A program made the translations under genes and the position numbers. Below the pieces are notes generated by a model that saw only the letters and a list, made by a program, of their open reading frames with translations, had not been told where the DNA came from and did no database searches. A DNA stretch of 64,000 bases. Source: Tianweitania populi (lineage in GTDB: Bacteria; Pseudomonadota; Alphaproteobacteria; Rhizobiales; Rhizobiaceae). Positions 1 to 8,143 of this stretch are shown piece by piece (the stretch's first letter is position 1; every line of letters begins with the position of its first letter). The DNA lies in NCBI RefSeq assembly GCF_014652875.1, contig NZ_BMZQ01000002.1, positions 1,237,501 to 1,301,500 of the forward strand. The letters are read 5' to 3'.

Positions 1-359
1 CGGATCCGTGGATAGCGCTGTTGCAAAGTTTCCATGATGCCCGGCAGGATGGCCAGTGCCATGGACGGGATCAAACCGATCCGTACGACACCTTCCATGC
101 TTTCAGGCGGCGCGATGTCACTGACAAGACGATTGTACCGGTCGACGATGTCGCGCGCACCGGACACAAAGGAGCGGCCTTCATTGGTGAGGCGCACGTC
201 GCGCGTGTCGCGCTCGAAAAGACGGATGCCGAGTTCCTGCTCCATGGCCGAGATCCGGTTGGAGATTGCCGCGGGCGTGATGTTCATGCGGTCGGCGGTG
301 GCGCGGAAGCTGCGAAGTTCCGCGAGCCAAAGAACAGTTTCCAGAAAGCGAATGTTCAT
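1..359 (-). CDS. LysR-family transcriptional regulator (partial, N-terminal part)
   Basis: The first ~119 residues of a LysR-type regulator are present; the C-terminal effector domain lies beyond the window edge. The reading starts MNIRFLETVLWLAEL and runs through a typical winged helix-turn-helix (RATADRMNITPAAISNRIS, about residues 19-37) and the linker LGIRLFERDTRDVRLT. The fold and DNA-binding role are clear from the family; the target is not. It lies downstream of, and in the same direction as, the RraA/amidase/aldolase/transporter genes, 199 bp after the RraA stop. It may therefore regulate that module, possibly from its own promoter. No effector can be assigned. Confidence 0.9.
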   Translation of the reverse strand, partial: MNIRFLETVLWLAELRSFRATADRMNITPAAISNRISAMEQELGIRLFERDTRDVRLTNEGRSFVSGARDIVDRYNRLVSDIAPPESMEGVVRIGLIPSMALAILPGIMETLQQRYPRI

Positions 360-558
360 TGCATGATCATGTCCCCGCTCCGCCGATCGCTTCGTGCAGG
401 GTTCATCAATTGCCGTTGCCCTTCGGGGCGGATCTCACCCGTGGCTGAGCAATCTACACCCCACCTCTAATATGGCAACGCCGTCATGTCGCCGGTGTCG
501 TTCACCGAACCACCCGAAACCCGGCCGGTGGATCGGATTCCAGGATGGAAAGCGGTGA

Positions 559-1224
559 TCAGGAAAGCTTCGCCAGTACCTTGGCACTAGCGCCTGTCAT
601 GTCGCCCAGCTTCTGGACTTGGTCGCGCACGCTGGCTTCCCGCTTCTTGCCCGTGTCCTGACGCTTGAGCGCTTCTTCGGATACGGCGCGCACCTCTTGG
701 CGAGGAATAACAAGAACGCCGCTTTCATCGGCCAGAATGGCATCGCCCGGCATCACAACCGCTCCGCCGCAGGAAACCGGAATGTTCATGCCGCCGCCAA
801 GGTCGTAAAGACGGGTGGTGATCGGCGCCAAACCGCGCGACCACATCGGGAAATCCGACTCCTGGATTTCCGTCAGGTCGGTGCACGGTCCATCGACGAT
901 GCCAGCGATTGCGCCTGATGCCTTTGCCGCGACCGTCACGCCGCCGCCCCAGCAGGCGTATTTGTCGTCACCAAGACGGTCGACCACGAGGATGTCGCCC
1001 GGTCGCAACAAGCCGGTTGCATGGTGCAACAGGGTCGAGTCGGGACCAGCGATCGCCAGTGTCACGGCCGTTCCGACCACCCGACGGCCCGGCAACAAAG
1101 GCTGGATCGCCCTATCCATGAAGCCGAACAGCCGCCAATGGCCGACGGTTGCCGTTTCCACTCCGCTCAACAGGTCGAGATCAGCTTGCGGGATCTGTTC
1201 CGGCATATCATTAATGACGTACAT
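559..1224 (-). CDS. RraA-family (aldolase-like) protein with altered Arg-Asp motif
   Basis: A 221-residue protein of the RraA/HMG-CHA aldolase fold. Members cleave 4-hydroxy-2-oxo acids or decarboxylate oxaloacetate with a divalent metal. The central glycine-rich segment (WGGGVTVAAKASG, residues 92-104) and the following strand are well kept. The catalytic Arg-Asp pair of true aldolases (DGAVRD-type motif) reads DGPCTD here (residues 111-116): the metal-ligand Asp116 is kept but the Arg position is Thr115. A strong GGAG ribosome site precedes the ATG. The gene lies 18 bp after the Nit2-like amidase stop, so the two are probably co-transcribed. Fold is sure; classical aldolase activity is doubtful. 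Confidence 0.88.
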   Translation of the reverse strand: MYVINDMPEQIPQADLDLLSGVETATVGHWRLFGFMDRAIQPLLPGRRVVGTAVTLAIAGPDSTLLHHATGLLRPGDILVVDRLGDDKYACWGGGVTVAAKASGAIAGIVDGPCTDLTEIQESDFPMWSRGLAPITTRLYDLGGGMNIPVSCGGAVVMPGDAILADESGVLVIPRQEVRAVSEEALKRQDTGKKREASVRDQVQKLGDMTGASAKVLAKLS

Positions 1225-1242
1225 GATGGCTTCTCCAGACTC

Positions 1243-2064
1243 TCAAGCGCAGGCCAAGCGGCGATGCTGCGTCATCGGAATGAGCTTGCGCACTCGGCTG
1301 ATCTCCTTGGGCTCGATGCGGGCGGTGACGAAGCCGACCGGATCGGATGCGCGGGCGATCGTGTGGCCCCACGGGTCGCAAACCAGGGAGTGGCCGTAAC
1401 ACGCGCGCTTTTCACCATTGACGGTGACGCTGCCGGTTTGGCCACAAGCGACGAAATAGGTTTGCGTTTCAATGGCGCGCGCCCGGGCAAGCACTTCCCA
1501 GTGATCCTTGCCGGTTTGCAGCGTGAAGGCTGCGGGCAGCACGATCACGTCGCAGCCGGCTTTTTCCAGTTGCAGGAACAGTTCGAAGAAGCGGATGTCG
1601 TAGCAGATAGCGCATCCGACCTTGATGCCGTCAATGACGTAGGTGACGATGTCCTCGCCCGGCTTGACCGTGGCGGACTCCTTGTAGGCCGTGCCATCCG
1701 GCGCCACGATGTCGAACATGTGGATCTTGCGGTAAGCGGCGACTTCCTTGCCGTCGCGGTCAAATACGAAGCTGGTGTTGTAGATGCGGTTTTCGCCCTC
1801 GACCTTTTCCATGATCGTGCCGGCATGGACGAATACCTTGTTTTCCCGCGCAAAATCCTGCGCCATCTTATAAGCGGTGCCGCCGACCGGCTCCGCCAAA
1901 GCGAGCTTCTCTTCCGTGGTGGTGCCATAGACCTCGAAATATTCCGGCAACACAATGAGGTCGGGCTGATCGACCTTCAAGGCTTCGGTCATGAGATCAC
2001 GAGTGATCTTTAGGTTGGCGTCGCGATCCTGCTGCGGATTGGTCTGGATCAGGCTAATCTTCAT
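1243..2064 (-). CDS. carbon-nitrogen hydrolase, Nit2/omega-amidase-like
   Basis: A 273-residue nitrilase-superfamily enzyme with the full catalytic set: Glu41 (LPEYFEVYG), Lys113 (YRKIHMFD) and Cys154 (VGCAICYDIRF). The KIHMFD stretch, the PAAFTLQTGKDHWEVLARARAIE block and overall length match the Nit1/Nit2 branch, which hydrolyses amides such as 2-oxoglutaramate rather than nitriles. It is cytosolic, with no signal peptide. GGAGA precedes the ATG. It sits 33 bp after an HpcH/HpaI-type aldolase gene and before the RraA-like gene. A plausible job is deamidating a 2-oxo-acid amide before or after carbon-carbon cleavage; the substrate is inferred, not shown. Confidence 0.9.
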   Translation of the reverse strand: MKISLIQTNPQQDRDANLKITRDLMTEALKVDQPDLIVLPEYFEVYGTTTEEKLALAEPVGGTAYKMAQDFARENKVFVHAGTIMEKVEGENRIYNTSFVFDRDGKEVAAYRKIHMFDIVAPDGTAYKESATVKPGEDIVTYVIDGIKVGCAICYDIRFFELFLQLEKAGCDVIVLPAAFTLQTGKDHWEVLARARAIETQTYFVACGQTGSVTVNGEKRACYGHSLVCDPWGHTIARASDPVGFVTARIEPKEISRVRKLIPMTQHRRLACA

Positions 2065-2097
2065 GATCTTTTCTCCAAAAAGCTGTTGTCACCGACA

Positions 2098-2832
2098 TCA
2101 GGCGACGATCTTTTCCTGCTTAAGTGCATTAACGGCCGCCATGATGCCAGCGCGCAGAGTCATGGTTTGGGTTGCGACAATGAGCATCTCGGCGCCTTCT
2201 TCCAGCGCGAAACTCCGTTCGGCCGGAGTCCAGGCCGGCATGATCCAGCTCTTGCCCGCGTCGCGCGCTGCCCCTGCCACCCGGCTGAGATCGGCACGGT
2301 CCTGATCGTTGAAGGCGTAAGCGCCACGGCCACGAGCCAACGCCAGATCGGACGGGCCAGGAAAAAGGCCGTCTACCGTATCGAGCGCGATGATCTTCTC
2401 GACGTCGGCAAGGCTTTCGGCGGTTTCGATCATCGCATAACAGCGGGTCCGCTTGTTTTCAGCTTCAAACGCTTCGCTGCCTGGACGCGCATAACCGAAC
2501 ACCCGGCCGCCGGCGTATGAGCGAGTCCCGAGCAACGGATATTTCGCCGCTTTAGTAACTTCCCGCGCATGCTCAACCCCTAGGATATGTGGCAGGATCA
2601 CGCCGTCAGCGCCGAAATCTAAAGCTTGCTGAATGGCTTCAGTGGTGGGGGCGATGACCTTTGTCAGAGCGGGGATGCCCAGCGACCGGCTGAATGCCAG
2701 AAACTGATCAAGCGTGCCGAGATCAAACGTGCCGTGTTCCAGCTCGATCACGAGCTGCTTCACACCGCATGACTTGGCGATCTCGAGAAAGCCGAAATGC
2801 GGCTGCGACATCCACAGCGCGATGTTATCCAT
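2098..2832 (-). CDS. HpcH/HpaI-family aldolase/citrate-lyase-like protein
   Basis: A 244-residue TIM-barrel protein of the HpcH/HpaI family, which carries out metal-dependent retro-aldol cleavage of 4-hydroxy-2-oxo acids to pyruvate and an aldehyde. Visible active-site residues are His33 (ELEHGTFD) and the metal ligands Glu136 (MIETAES) and Asp162 (GPSDLALA). The position of the catalytic Arg in HpaI (PVVRP) reads ALTKV here, giving Lys58. The ATG follows a GGGAG site, 24 bp after the permease stop. It is encoded with a Pot-type ABC transporter and two further catabolic enzymes, which suggests breakdown of the imported compound. Confidence 0.88.
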   Translation of the reverse strand: MDNIALWMSQPHFGFLEIAKSCGVKQLVIELEHGTFDLGTLDQFLAFSRSLGIPALTKVIAPTTEAIQQALDFGADGVILPHILGVEHAREVTKAAKYPLLGTRSYAGGRVFGYARPGSEAFEAENKRTRCYAMIETAESLADVEKIIALDTVDGLFPGPSDLALARGRGAYAFNDQDRADLSRVAGAARDAGKSWIMPAWTPAERSFALEEGAEMLIVATQTMTLRAGIMAAVNALKQEKIVA

Positions 2833-2856
2833 TCAAGAAGTCTCCCTTGCAGAAAA

Positions 2857-3651
2857 TCAGCTCTTGCCCACGGTTTTGGACAAACCGAGCGTGCGTTCGA
2901 TGAGAAAAATGATGAGCAGCGTGGCCGCTACGAGCACCACGGAAACGGCTGCTGTCATCGGGTCCGTTGTGCTTTCCACATAGTCGAAGATCTCGACCGG
3001 AAGGGTCCGCATTCGTGGTCCGGTGATGAACAAGGAGATGACGACCTCGTCGAATGACAACAGAAACGACAAAGCAGCGCTGGCAATGAAGCCGGGCATC
3101 ATCAGCGGCAGCGTGACGCGTCGGAATACGGTCAGGGGCGGCGCGCCGAGCATCGTCGCGGCTTCCTCGACCGAAGGTGGAAGGGTGGAAAACGCCGTCA
3201 GCATGATGCGGATCACGTAAGGCGTGGTGACAATAAGGTGGGCGATTACCAGACCGGAATAGGTGCCGAGCAGGCGCGCTTGGACAAATACCAGCAAAAT
3301 GGCGAGGCCGAGCACGATCGAAGGTAGCAGCAGCGGCGCCGTGAATAGGTTGAGGATGAAGTCGCGACCCGTGAACTCGTGGCGCCGAATAGCGAAGGCT
3401 GCGGGAACGCCGGCAAGCAGGCCGAGGATCGTCACTGTGGTGGCGATGCCGAGGCTCGTCCACAGCGCGTCGATAAGGCCCCGATGGTTGAACATCGCAG
3501 CGTACCAGCGCAGCCCCCAACTTTGCGGCGGGAAGGTCAGAAAGGTGTCATTGCTGAACGACAGCGGCAGCACGATGAGGATGGGTGCCAGCAGGAAAAG
3601 ATAAAGGCATGCCACCAGGATCCGGAAAGGCAGGGTCATTCGGCCGATCAT
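2857..3651 (-). CDS. ABC transporter permease, PotC-type
   Basis: A 264-residue inner-membrane permease with six predicted hydrophobic segments, starting with FRILVACLYLFLLAPILIV. The EAA loop, which contacts the ATPase, is EEAATMLGAPPLTVFRRVTLP at about residues 177-197. Length and layout match PotC/YdcV, the second permease of spermidine/putrescine-type importers. The first ATG (MIGRM) has AAAGGA about 11 bases upstream; Met5 is an alternative start. It follows the PotB-like gene after 15 bp. Substrate cannot be read from the permease. Confidence 0.92.
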   Translation of the reverse strand: MIGRMTLPFRILVACLYLFLLAPILIVLPLSFSNDTFLTFPPQSWGLRWYAAMFNHRGLIDALWTSLGIATTVTILGLLAGVPAAFAIRRHEFTGRDFILNLFTAPLLLPSIVLGLAILLVFVQARLLGTYSGLVIAHLIVTTPYVIRIMLTAFSTLPPSVEEAATMLGAPPLTVFRRVTLPLMMPGFIASAALSFLLSFDEVVISLFITGPRMRTLPVEIFDYVESTTDPMTAAVSVVLVAATLLIIFLIERTLGLSKTVGKS

Positions 3652-3666
3652 GGGGACGATCCTTTC

Positions 3667-4551
3667 TCAATCGAAGCGCTTGGCGACGCGGGAATAAAGC
3701 GCGAGAGCCAGGCCGAAGATGATGAGCACGATGACAGACGTCGCGGCGGCGGATGGCCATTCCAGCTGGATCACCGCCTGATCGTAGATTTCGGTTGCGA
3801 GAAGAAAGACGCGGCCGCCTCCAAGCAGCTTCGGCGTGATGAAGGAACTGATCGCCAGCACGAAGCAGAGCAGGCAGCCGAGCGCGATGCCGGGCATAGT
3901 CAACGGAAGGATCACGCGCCGGAAACGCGTCCAACCGTTGGCGCCGAGTGAGGCCGCCGCTTCCTCGTAAACGATGTCGAGACGCCCAAACCCGGCGATC
4001 AGCGACAATGCCATGTAGGGAATGAGAACCTCGACCATGCCGATGTAGACGCCGAGGAGATTGTTCACGAGGCGGATCGGCGTTTGGATGATGCCGGTCG
4101 ATGTCAGGATGCCGTTGATCACGCCCTGGTCGCCGAGCAAGACCATCCAGCCGTAGGTGCGCACGACGCTGCTGACGAGGAGCGGCGACACCGTTATCAC
4201 GAACAGAAGGTTGCGCCATTGCGGCGAAACGCGGTGCAGAAAAAGCGCGATGGGGTAAGAGCAAACAAGCGTCACAAGGGTGACACCGAAGCCAAGCACA
4301 AGCGAGTTGGAGATCAGTTCGAAGCTGAACCGGTCGGTGAAAAAGTCGACATAGTTCTCCAGCGTGTAAGTGTCGGTGAGCACACCGCCGCTACGGCTTT
4401 TGATGAAGGAAATCATCGCCAAGCGCACGACGGGCAGAACAAAGGCGATCAAATTGATGGCCGCCATGGGCAGTAGCATCAGGACCACAACCAGCGGGAT
4501 ACCGCGCAGCCACGAGGGTGACGCGGAAGGAGCAGTTGCGACACTGCTCAT
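3667..4551 (-). CDS. ABC transporter permease, PotB-type
   Basis: A permease of 294 residues from the chosen start (MSSVATAPSASPSWLRG). The first membrane helix is VVVLMLLPMAAINLIAFVLPVV, and the EAA-type loop reads EEAAASLGANGWTRFRRVILP. Family and length fit PotB/YdcU of polyamine- or opine-type ABC importers. An upstream in-frame start exists, but the ATG at 4551 overlaps the ATPase stop as ATGA, the usual translational coupling, so I prefer it. It forms a transmembrane pair with the downstream PotC-type permease. Confidence 0.92.
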   Translation of the reverse strand: MSSVATAPSASPSWLRGIPLVVVLMLLPMAAINLIAFVLPVVRLAMISFIKSRSGGVLTDTYTLENYVDFFTDRFSFELISNSLVLGFGVTLVTLVCSYPIALFLHRVSPQWRNLLFVITVSPLLVSSVVRTYGWMVLLGDQGVINGILTSTGIIQTPIRLVNNLLGVYIGMVEVLIPYMALSLIAGFGRLDIVYEEAAASLGANGWTRFRRVILPLTMPGIALGCLLCFVLAISSFITPKLLGGGRVFLLATEIYDQAVIQLEWPSAAATSVIVLIIFGLALALYSRVAKRFD

Positions 4552-5690
4552 GGCTTGTCCCCGAATACTTGCATGTCCTGCGGCTTCCATTCGCAAAGCA
4601 GCTTTTCCCCGGTTCGGAAGCTATGGCCGGCACTGCTGGTGTGAGCCTCGGTCACCAGGATGCTGCCGCCGATATCAATTTCATATTGCACGACATCGCC
4701 GATATAGGTGACGCGCAAGACCTTGCCGTGGGCCGCGTTGGTGGCAATGCTGACCAGTGTGCGGTCGCGGCTCGGGCTCAAATGGATGCGATGGGGCCGT
4801 ATCGCGGCCTTCGCCTTGCCCGATGCCATGCCCTTGGTGTCGCAGGGGTAGGTGGTGCCGCCCAGGCGAACACGGTCAACCGCTTCAATTTCACAGTCCA
4901 GCACATTCGCGCGGCCGACAAACTCGGCCACGAACAGGTTTGCAGGGCGTTCGTAGATTTCTTCCGGCGTTCCGAGTTGAGCCAGCTTGCCGCCATGCAT
5001 CACGCCGACGAGATCACACATGGTCAGCGCTTCGACCTGGTCGTGGGTTACGAACACCGTGGTGATCTGCAGACGCTGCTGGATTTCACGGATTTCCACC
5101 CGCATGTCATCGCGCAGCTTGGCGTCCAGGTTGGAAAGTGGCTCGTCGAGGAGGAGAATACGCGGCCGAATAACCAAGGCCCGGGCAAGTGCCACGCGCT
5201 GTTGCTGGCCGCCTGACATTTCCTTCGGCTTGCGCTCGCCGTAGCCCGGCAACCGCACCATTTCGAGCGCTTCTTCAACCCGGCCGCGGGCGTCGGAACG
5301 CGATACGCCACGCATGTCCAGCCCGAACGCGACATTCTCAGCGACTGTCATGTGCGGAAACAGCGCATAGTTCTGGAACACCAGCCCAATGTCGCGCTTA
5401 TGCGGCGGCTTGTGCGATATGTCGTCGCCTTCAATCGAGATGGTGCCTGACGTGATATCCTGCAAGCCGGCGATCATGCGTAGCGTGGTGGTCTTGCCGC
5501 AGCCGGAAGGACCAAGAAGTCCAAGCAGCTTTCCGCGAGGCAGGTCGATGTCGAGACCGTCAACCGCCAGGTAATCGCCGCCGTAGCGCTTAGTCACGCC
5601 CTTGAGCTTGAGAAAGGCCTCGCTGTCCGCGCGAATGGCTCTGGCGTGGACCGTGGCCGGCACGGCCTCGCGCAGTTCTCCAGTTTGCAT
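4548..5690 (-). CDS. ABC transporter ATP-binding protein, PotA-type
   Basis: A 380-residue ATPase that drives the Pot-type importer. Walker A is GPSGCGKTT (60-68), the Q-loop is VFQNYALFPHMT, the signature is [15 protein letters not shown] (158-172) and Walker B is LLLDEPLSNLDAKL (179-192). The C-terminal ~120 residues form a TOBE/MOP-like regulatory domain, usual for PotA/FbpC ATPases. It is the second gene of the operon, 167 bp after the binding-protein gene, and is coupled by ATGA to the first permease. Substrate class (polyamine, opine or other small organic cation) is not resolved by the ATPase. Confidence 0.95.
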   Translation of the reverse strand: MQTGELREAVPATVHARAIRADSEAFLKLKGVTKRYGGDYLAVDGLDIDLPRGKLLGLLGPSGCGKTTTLRMIAGLQDITSGTISIEGDDISHKPPHKRDIGLVFQNYALFPHMTVAENVAFGLDMRGVSRSDARGRVEEALEMVRLPGYGERKPKEMSGGQQQRVALARALVIRPRILLLDEPLSNLDAKLRDDMRVEIREIQQRLQITTVFVTHDQVEALTMCDLVGVMHGGKLAQLGTPEEIYERPANLFVAEFVGRANVLDCEIEAVDRVRLGGTTYPCDTKGMASGKAKAAIRPHRIHLSPSRDRTLVSIATNAAHGKVLRVTYIGDVVQYEIDIGGSILVTEAHTSSAGHSFRTGEKLLCEWKPQDMQVFGDKP

Positions 5691-5857
5691 GTTTTCACCG
5701 TTGTGGAATGAGACCGTGGGGTAAGAGCGTCATCCGAACGGCCGCCGGCCGCGGCTGACCGCAGTCGCCGCCGCTTTAAGTCTAGGCATTGGCGGCAAAC
5801 GAGACGCGGAGGCCATGAGCGGCTGCGTCGTTCACGCTGATCGGCGACTACTTGATT

Positions 5858-6925
5858 TTAGCGACCGGCCGGAATGATCTGCCGGCGCCAGGGGCGAAGG
5901 ATATCTTCGCGCAGATCACCGATGCTCATCCAGTCGACATCGATCAGCTTGTCGCGCTGCGCAGGATCCATCAAGGGAATGCGCTCGCGGGTGGCTTCGT
6001 CGACTTCGGCCTTTGTGTTAGTCGGCGCATAGAACATGGCGCGGGCAAACGCCGCCTGCGCTTCCGGGCTCAGCGCATAATTCATGAAGGTTTCGGTGGC
6101 TTCTCGCTCGGGCGCATTCTCGATCGCGCTGATGACGTTGATTTGCGATGCCGTTCCTTCAACTGGGCCAACCGACTGCAAGCGTCCTTCCGTATGATCG
6201 GTGTAGAACTGAGACCGCGCATTGTAGCCGATGGAAACGGATGCCGTGCCATTGGCTACCAACGTGTAAGCGTCGGGCTTCGGCTCCCAAGTCTGAACGC
6301 GCGGGGCGAGTTCAACAAGCTTGTCCACGCCCGGATCGATCGTGTCCTTGTAGTTTTCCTCGCCGGCCAGCCGGTTGGCGATGATGGTTAGAAGGATCGC
6401 CTGAATATCGCCGCCACCTTGAGCTGGAAGTGCAACCTTGCCGTCCTGCGCCTTGTCCCACAGGGCTTCCCAGCTGGTCGGGGCTGTTGCGAAAGCGTCG
6501 CGATTATAGATCAACGACAAGGTGTCGTAGGTGATCGGAACGGCGGCGCCGCCGAGATCCTTGCCGATATCGGCCACGTCCGCATAGTTCGGCAGCTTGG
6601 CCGGATCCACATCGGCGATCAGACCTTCTTCCTTCGCGATTTTCGCGACGGAAAGGTCGTAGATCACGGCATTGACCTGTGGTGCGTCGCGTTGCGCCCG
6701 CATGTTGCCAAGCGAGGTGGCTGCATTCTGCACGCCATAGAAGGTTACCTTAATATCGGGATGCGCCTTCATGAAAGGCTCGACAACGCTCTTGACGTAG
6801 TTCTCCTCGAACGGACCGCGATAGCCCATAACGGTGATGTCGGCGGCGTTGGCAATTTGGCTTCCCCACAGAATCGTTGTCGCAACAAACGCTGCCGAAA
6901 GGACTTTCTTCGAGGGTCGGTTCAT
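5858..6925 (-). CDS. periplasmic substrate-binding protein of Pot-type ABC importer
   Basis: A 355-residue extracellular solute-binding protein (PotD/AfuA-like, type II periplasmic fold). The signal peptide is MNRPSKKVLSAAFVATTILWGSQIANA, with cleavage at ANA-AD. The mature start ADITVMGYRGPFEENYVKS and the later VPITYDTLSLIYNRDAF segment are typical of this family. AGGGGA precedes the ATG. It is the first gene of the minus-strand operon; its promoter must lie in 6926-7104, next to the divergent rpiR gene. The ligand is unknown. The downstream amidase and aldolase-fold genes suggest an organic acid, amide or amine. Confidence 0.92.
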   Translation of the reverse strand: MNRPSKKVLSAAFVATTILWGSQIANAADITVMGYRGPFEENYVKSVVEPFMKAHPDIKVTFYGVQNAATSLGNMRAQRDAPQVNAVIYDLSVAKIAKEEGLIADVDPAKLPNYADVADIGKDLGGAAVPITYDTLSLIYNRDAFATAPTSWEALWDKAQDGKVALPAQGGGDIQAILLTIIANRLAGEENYKDTIDPGVDKLVELAPRVQTWEPKPDAYTLVANGTASVSIGYNARSQFYTDHTEGRLQSVGPVEGTASQINVISAIENAPEREATETFMNYALSPEAQAAFARAMFYAPTNTKAEVDEATRERIPLMDPAQRDKLIDVDWMSIGDLREDILRPWRRQIIPAGR

Positions 6926-7104
6926 CAGGATGTTCCCCTTTTTGCCTTGTTGGATTGACGATAGGCAGGGTGGAGAAACGGGTCCAACAACTAAAATCTA
7001 ACTGCTGTAAGGAAACGCTTTTCAACGCTCGCACGGACCCATCCCATCTAAGCTGATGGCTGCAGGATTGGCCTACGGCGTGAAACACCGCTGCGCCAGG
7101 TTTT

Positions 7105-7120
7105 TGCAAGTTTACTTGCA
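7105..7120. promoter_or_regulatory. candidate RpiR operator, copy 1
   Basis: A perfect 6-bp inverted repeat, TGCAAG-TTTA-CTTGCA, about 50-65 bp upstream of the rpiR ATG. The same pattern recurs at 7134 and 8054, which brackets the regulator and its adjacent transporter operon. The assignment to RpiR is inferred from position and repetition. Confidence 0.7.
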
Positions 7121-7133
7121 GTGTTTTTTATAT

Positions 7134-7149
7134 TGCAAAAATACTTGCA
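7134..7149. promoter_or_regulatory. candidate RpiR operator, copy 2
   Basis: TGCAAA-AATA-CTTGCA: the same 16-bp pattern as copy 1 with one arm mismatch. It starts 29 bp after copy 1 and ends 18 bp before the rpiR ATG, so bound protein would block rpiR initiation. This suggests autoregulation. Confidence 0.68.
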
Positions 7150-7167
7150 TTAGCGTAGATTGAGAGC

Positions 7168-8016
7168 ATGGGAGAGTCAGAGTCAGTTTTGGAGAGAGTC
7201 AAGGCGGTTGCTGAGGCGCTGACCCGCGCAGAGCAGTTGCTTGTCAAGCAGATCATTTCAAGCCCGCGTGACGTGGCATTGGGCACCGCCAGCGCATTGG
7301 CGCAGCAAATCGGTGTCCACGAAGCAACCGCGTCGCGGCTTGCGAAGAAGCTTGGTTATGCGAGCTACGCCAAGTTCAGGACTGCGATCCAAGATGAATT
7401 TCTTGTCCGTACCAATCCGGCAACGCGGGTCCGCAACACTCTTGAGAAAACGAGCGAAGCAGGCCTGATCACTGATTTGGTTGCACGCGAGATAGATGCG
7501 CTCGCCGGCCTGCAACGATACTTGGATGATGCGACGCTAATGGCCGCGGCCAGGGCTCTGTTGAACGCAGGACGCATCTATGTGTTTGCGCGCGGCAATG
7601 CGGAAGCGCTTGCTGTTCTGATCGAGCGCCGTTTGCGCCGCATGGGTTGCGCTACGATCGTGCTGGAGGGCGAGGGTCGAGATCTGGCGGAGCAGGTGCT
7701 CGCAATGGATGCAAAGGATGCAATTGTCGCCTTTGCGTTCCGTCGCCAACCTACCCACTACGCAGCTTTGCTCAACCGCGCTCGCGACGTGGGCGCGACG
7801 TCGGTCGTCATCTCGGGAAGCGTCGGCCCATCGCTGGTTCCAACGGCGGATCATCTTCTCTTTGCGCCACGGGCTGGATCGCAGGACGCTTTTCAAACCC
7901 TGACGGTGCCGATGGCAATCAGTAATGCGCTGGTGCTTGCAATGGCAAAAGAAGAACCGCAGGCATCGTTGCTCTACCTGGAAACCTTGGGTCAATTGAT
8001 CGACGCGTTCGAGTAG
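7168..8016 (+). CDS. RpiR/MurR-family transcriptional regulator
   Basis: A 282-residue regulator with an N-terminal RpiR helix-turn-helix (about residues 1-77, with ALAQQIGVHEATASRLAKKLGY) and a C-terminal SIS domain (about 120-265), the fold that senses phosphorylated sugars. Typical SIS stretches are visible (IYVFARGNAEALAVLIERRL and DAIVAFAFRR). It is divergent from the Pot-type operon and upstream of a ferric/hexose-phosphate-type ABC transporter. Three matching inverted repeats lie before it and before that transporter. A phosphorylated ligand is expected from the family, which fits the phosphatase at the end of the operon. Confidence 0.92.
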   Translation: MGESESVLERVKAVAEALTRAEQLLVKQIISSPRDVALGTASALAQQIGVHEATASRLAKKLGYASYAKFRTAIQDEFLVRTNPATRVRNTLEKTSEAGLITDLVAREIDALAGLQRYLDDATLMAAARALLNAGRIYVFARGNAEALAVLIERRLRRMGCATIVLEGEGRDLAEQVLAMDAKDAIVAFAFRRQPTHYAALLNRARDVGATSVVISGSVGPSLVPTADHLLFAPRAGSQDAFQTLTVPMAISNALVLAMAKEEPQASLLYLETLGQLIDAFE

Positions 8017-8053
8017 GAGGAGACTGCAAGGCAAATTTCACGCGTACAAAATC

Positions 8054-8069
8054 TGCAAGTTAATATGCA
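8054..8069. promoter_or_regulatory. candidate RpiR operator, copy 3 (transporter promoter)
   Basis: TGCAAG-TTAA-TATGCA resembles the two repeats upstream of rpiR and lies 74 bp before the binding-protein ATG, within the 127-bp gap between rpiR and the transporter. It suggests that the transporter has its own RpiR-controlled promoter. Confidence 0.62.
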
Positions 8070-8143
8070 TGTCATATCCGCGCTGCAAAGGAGGTTGCAT
8101 CGCGGAAGTCGCATTGGGCGACGTTTCTGAGGAGGGAAATTCA

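Noticed and set aside
1021-2013. A 330-codon plus-strand open frame
   Set aside because: It is antisense to the amidase gene, whose catalytic Glu-Lys-Cys set is complete.
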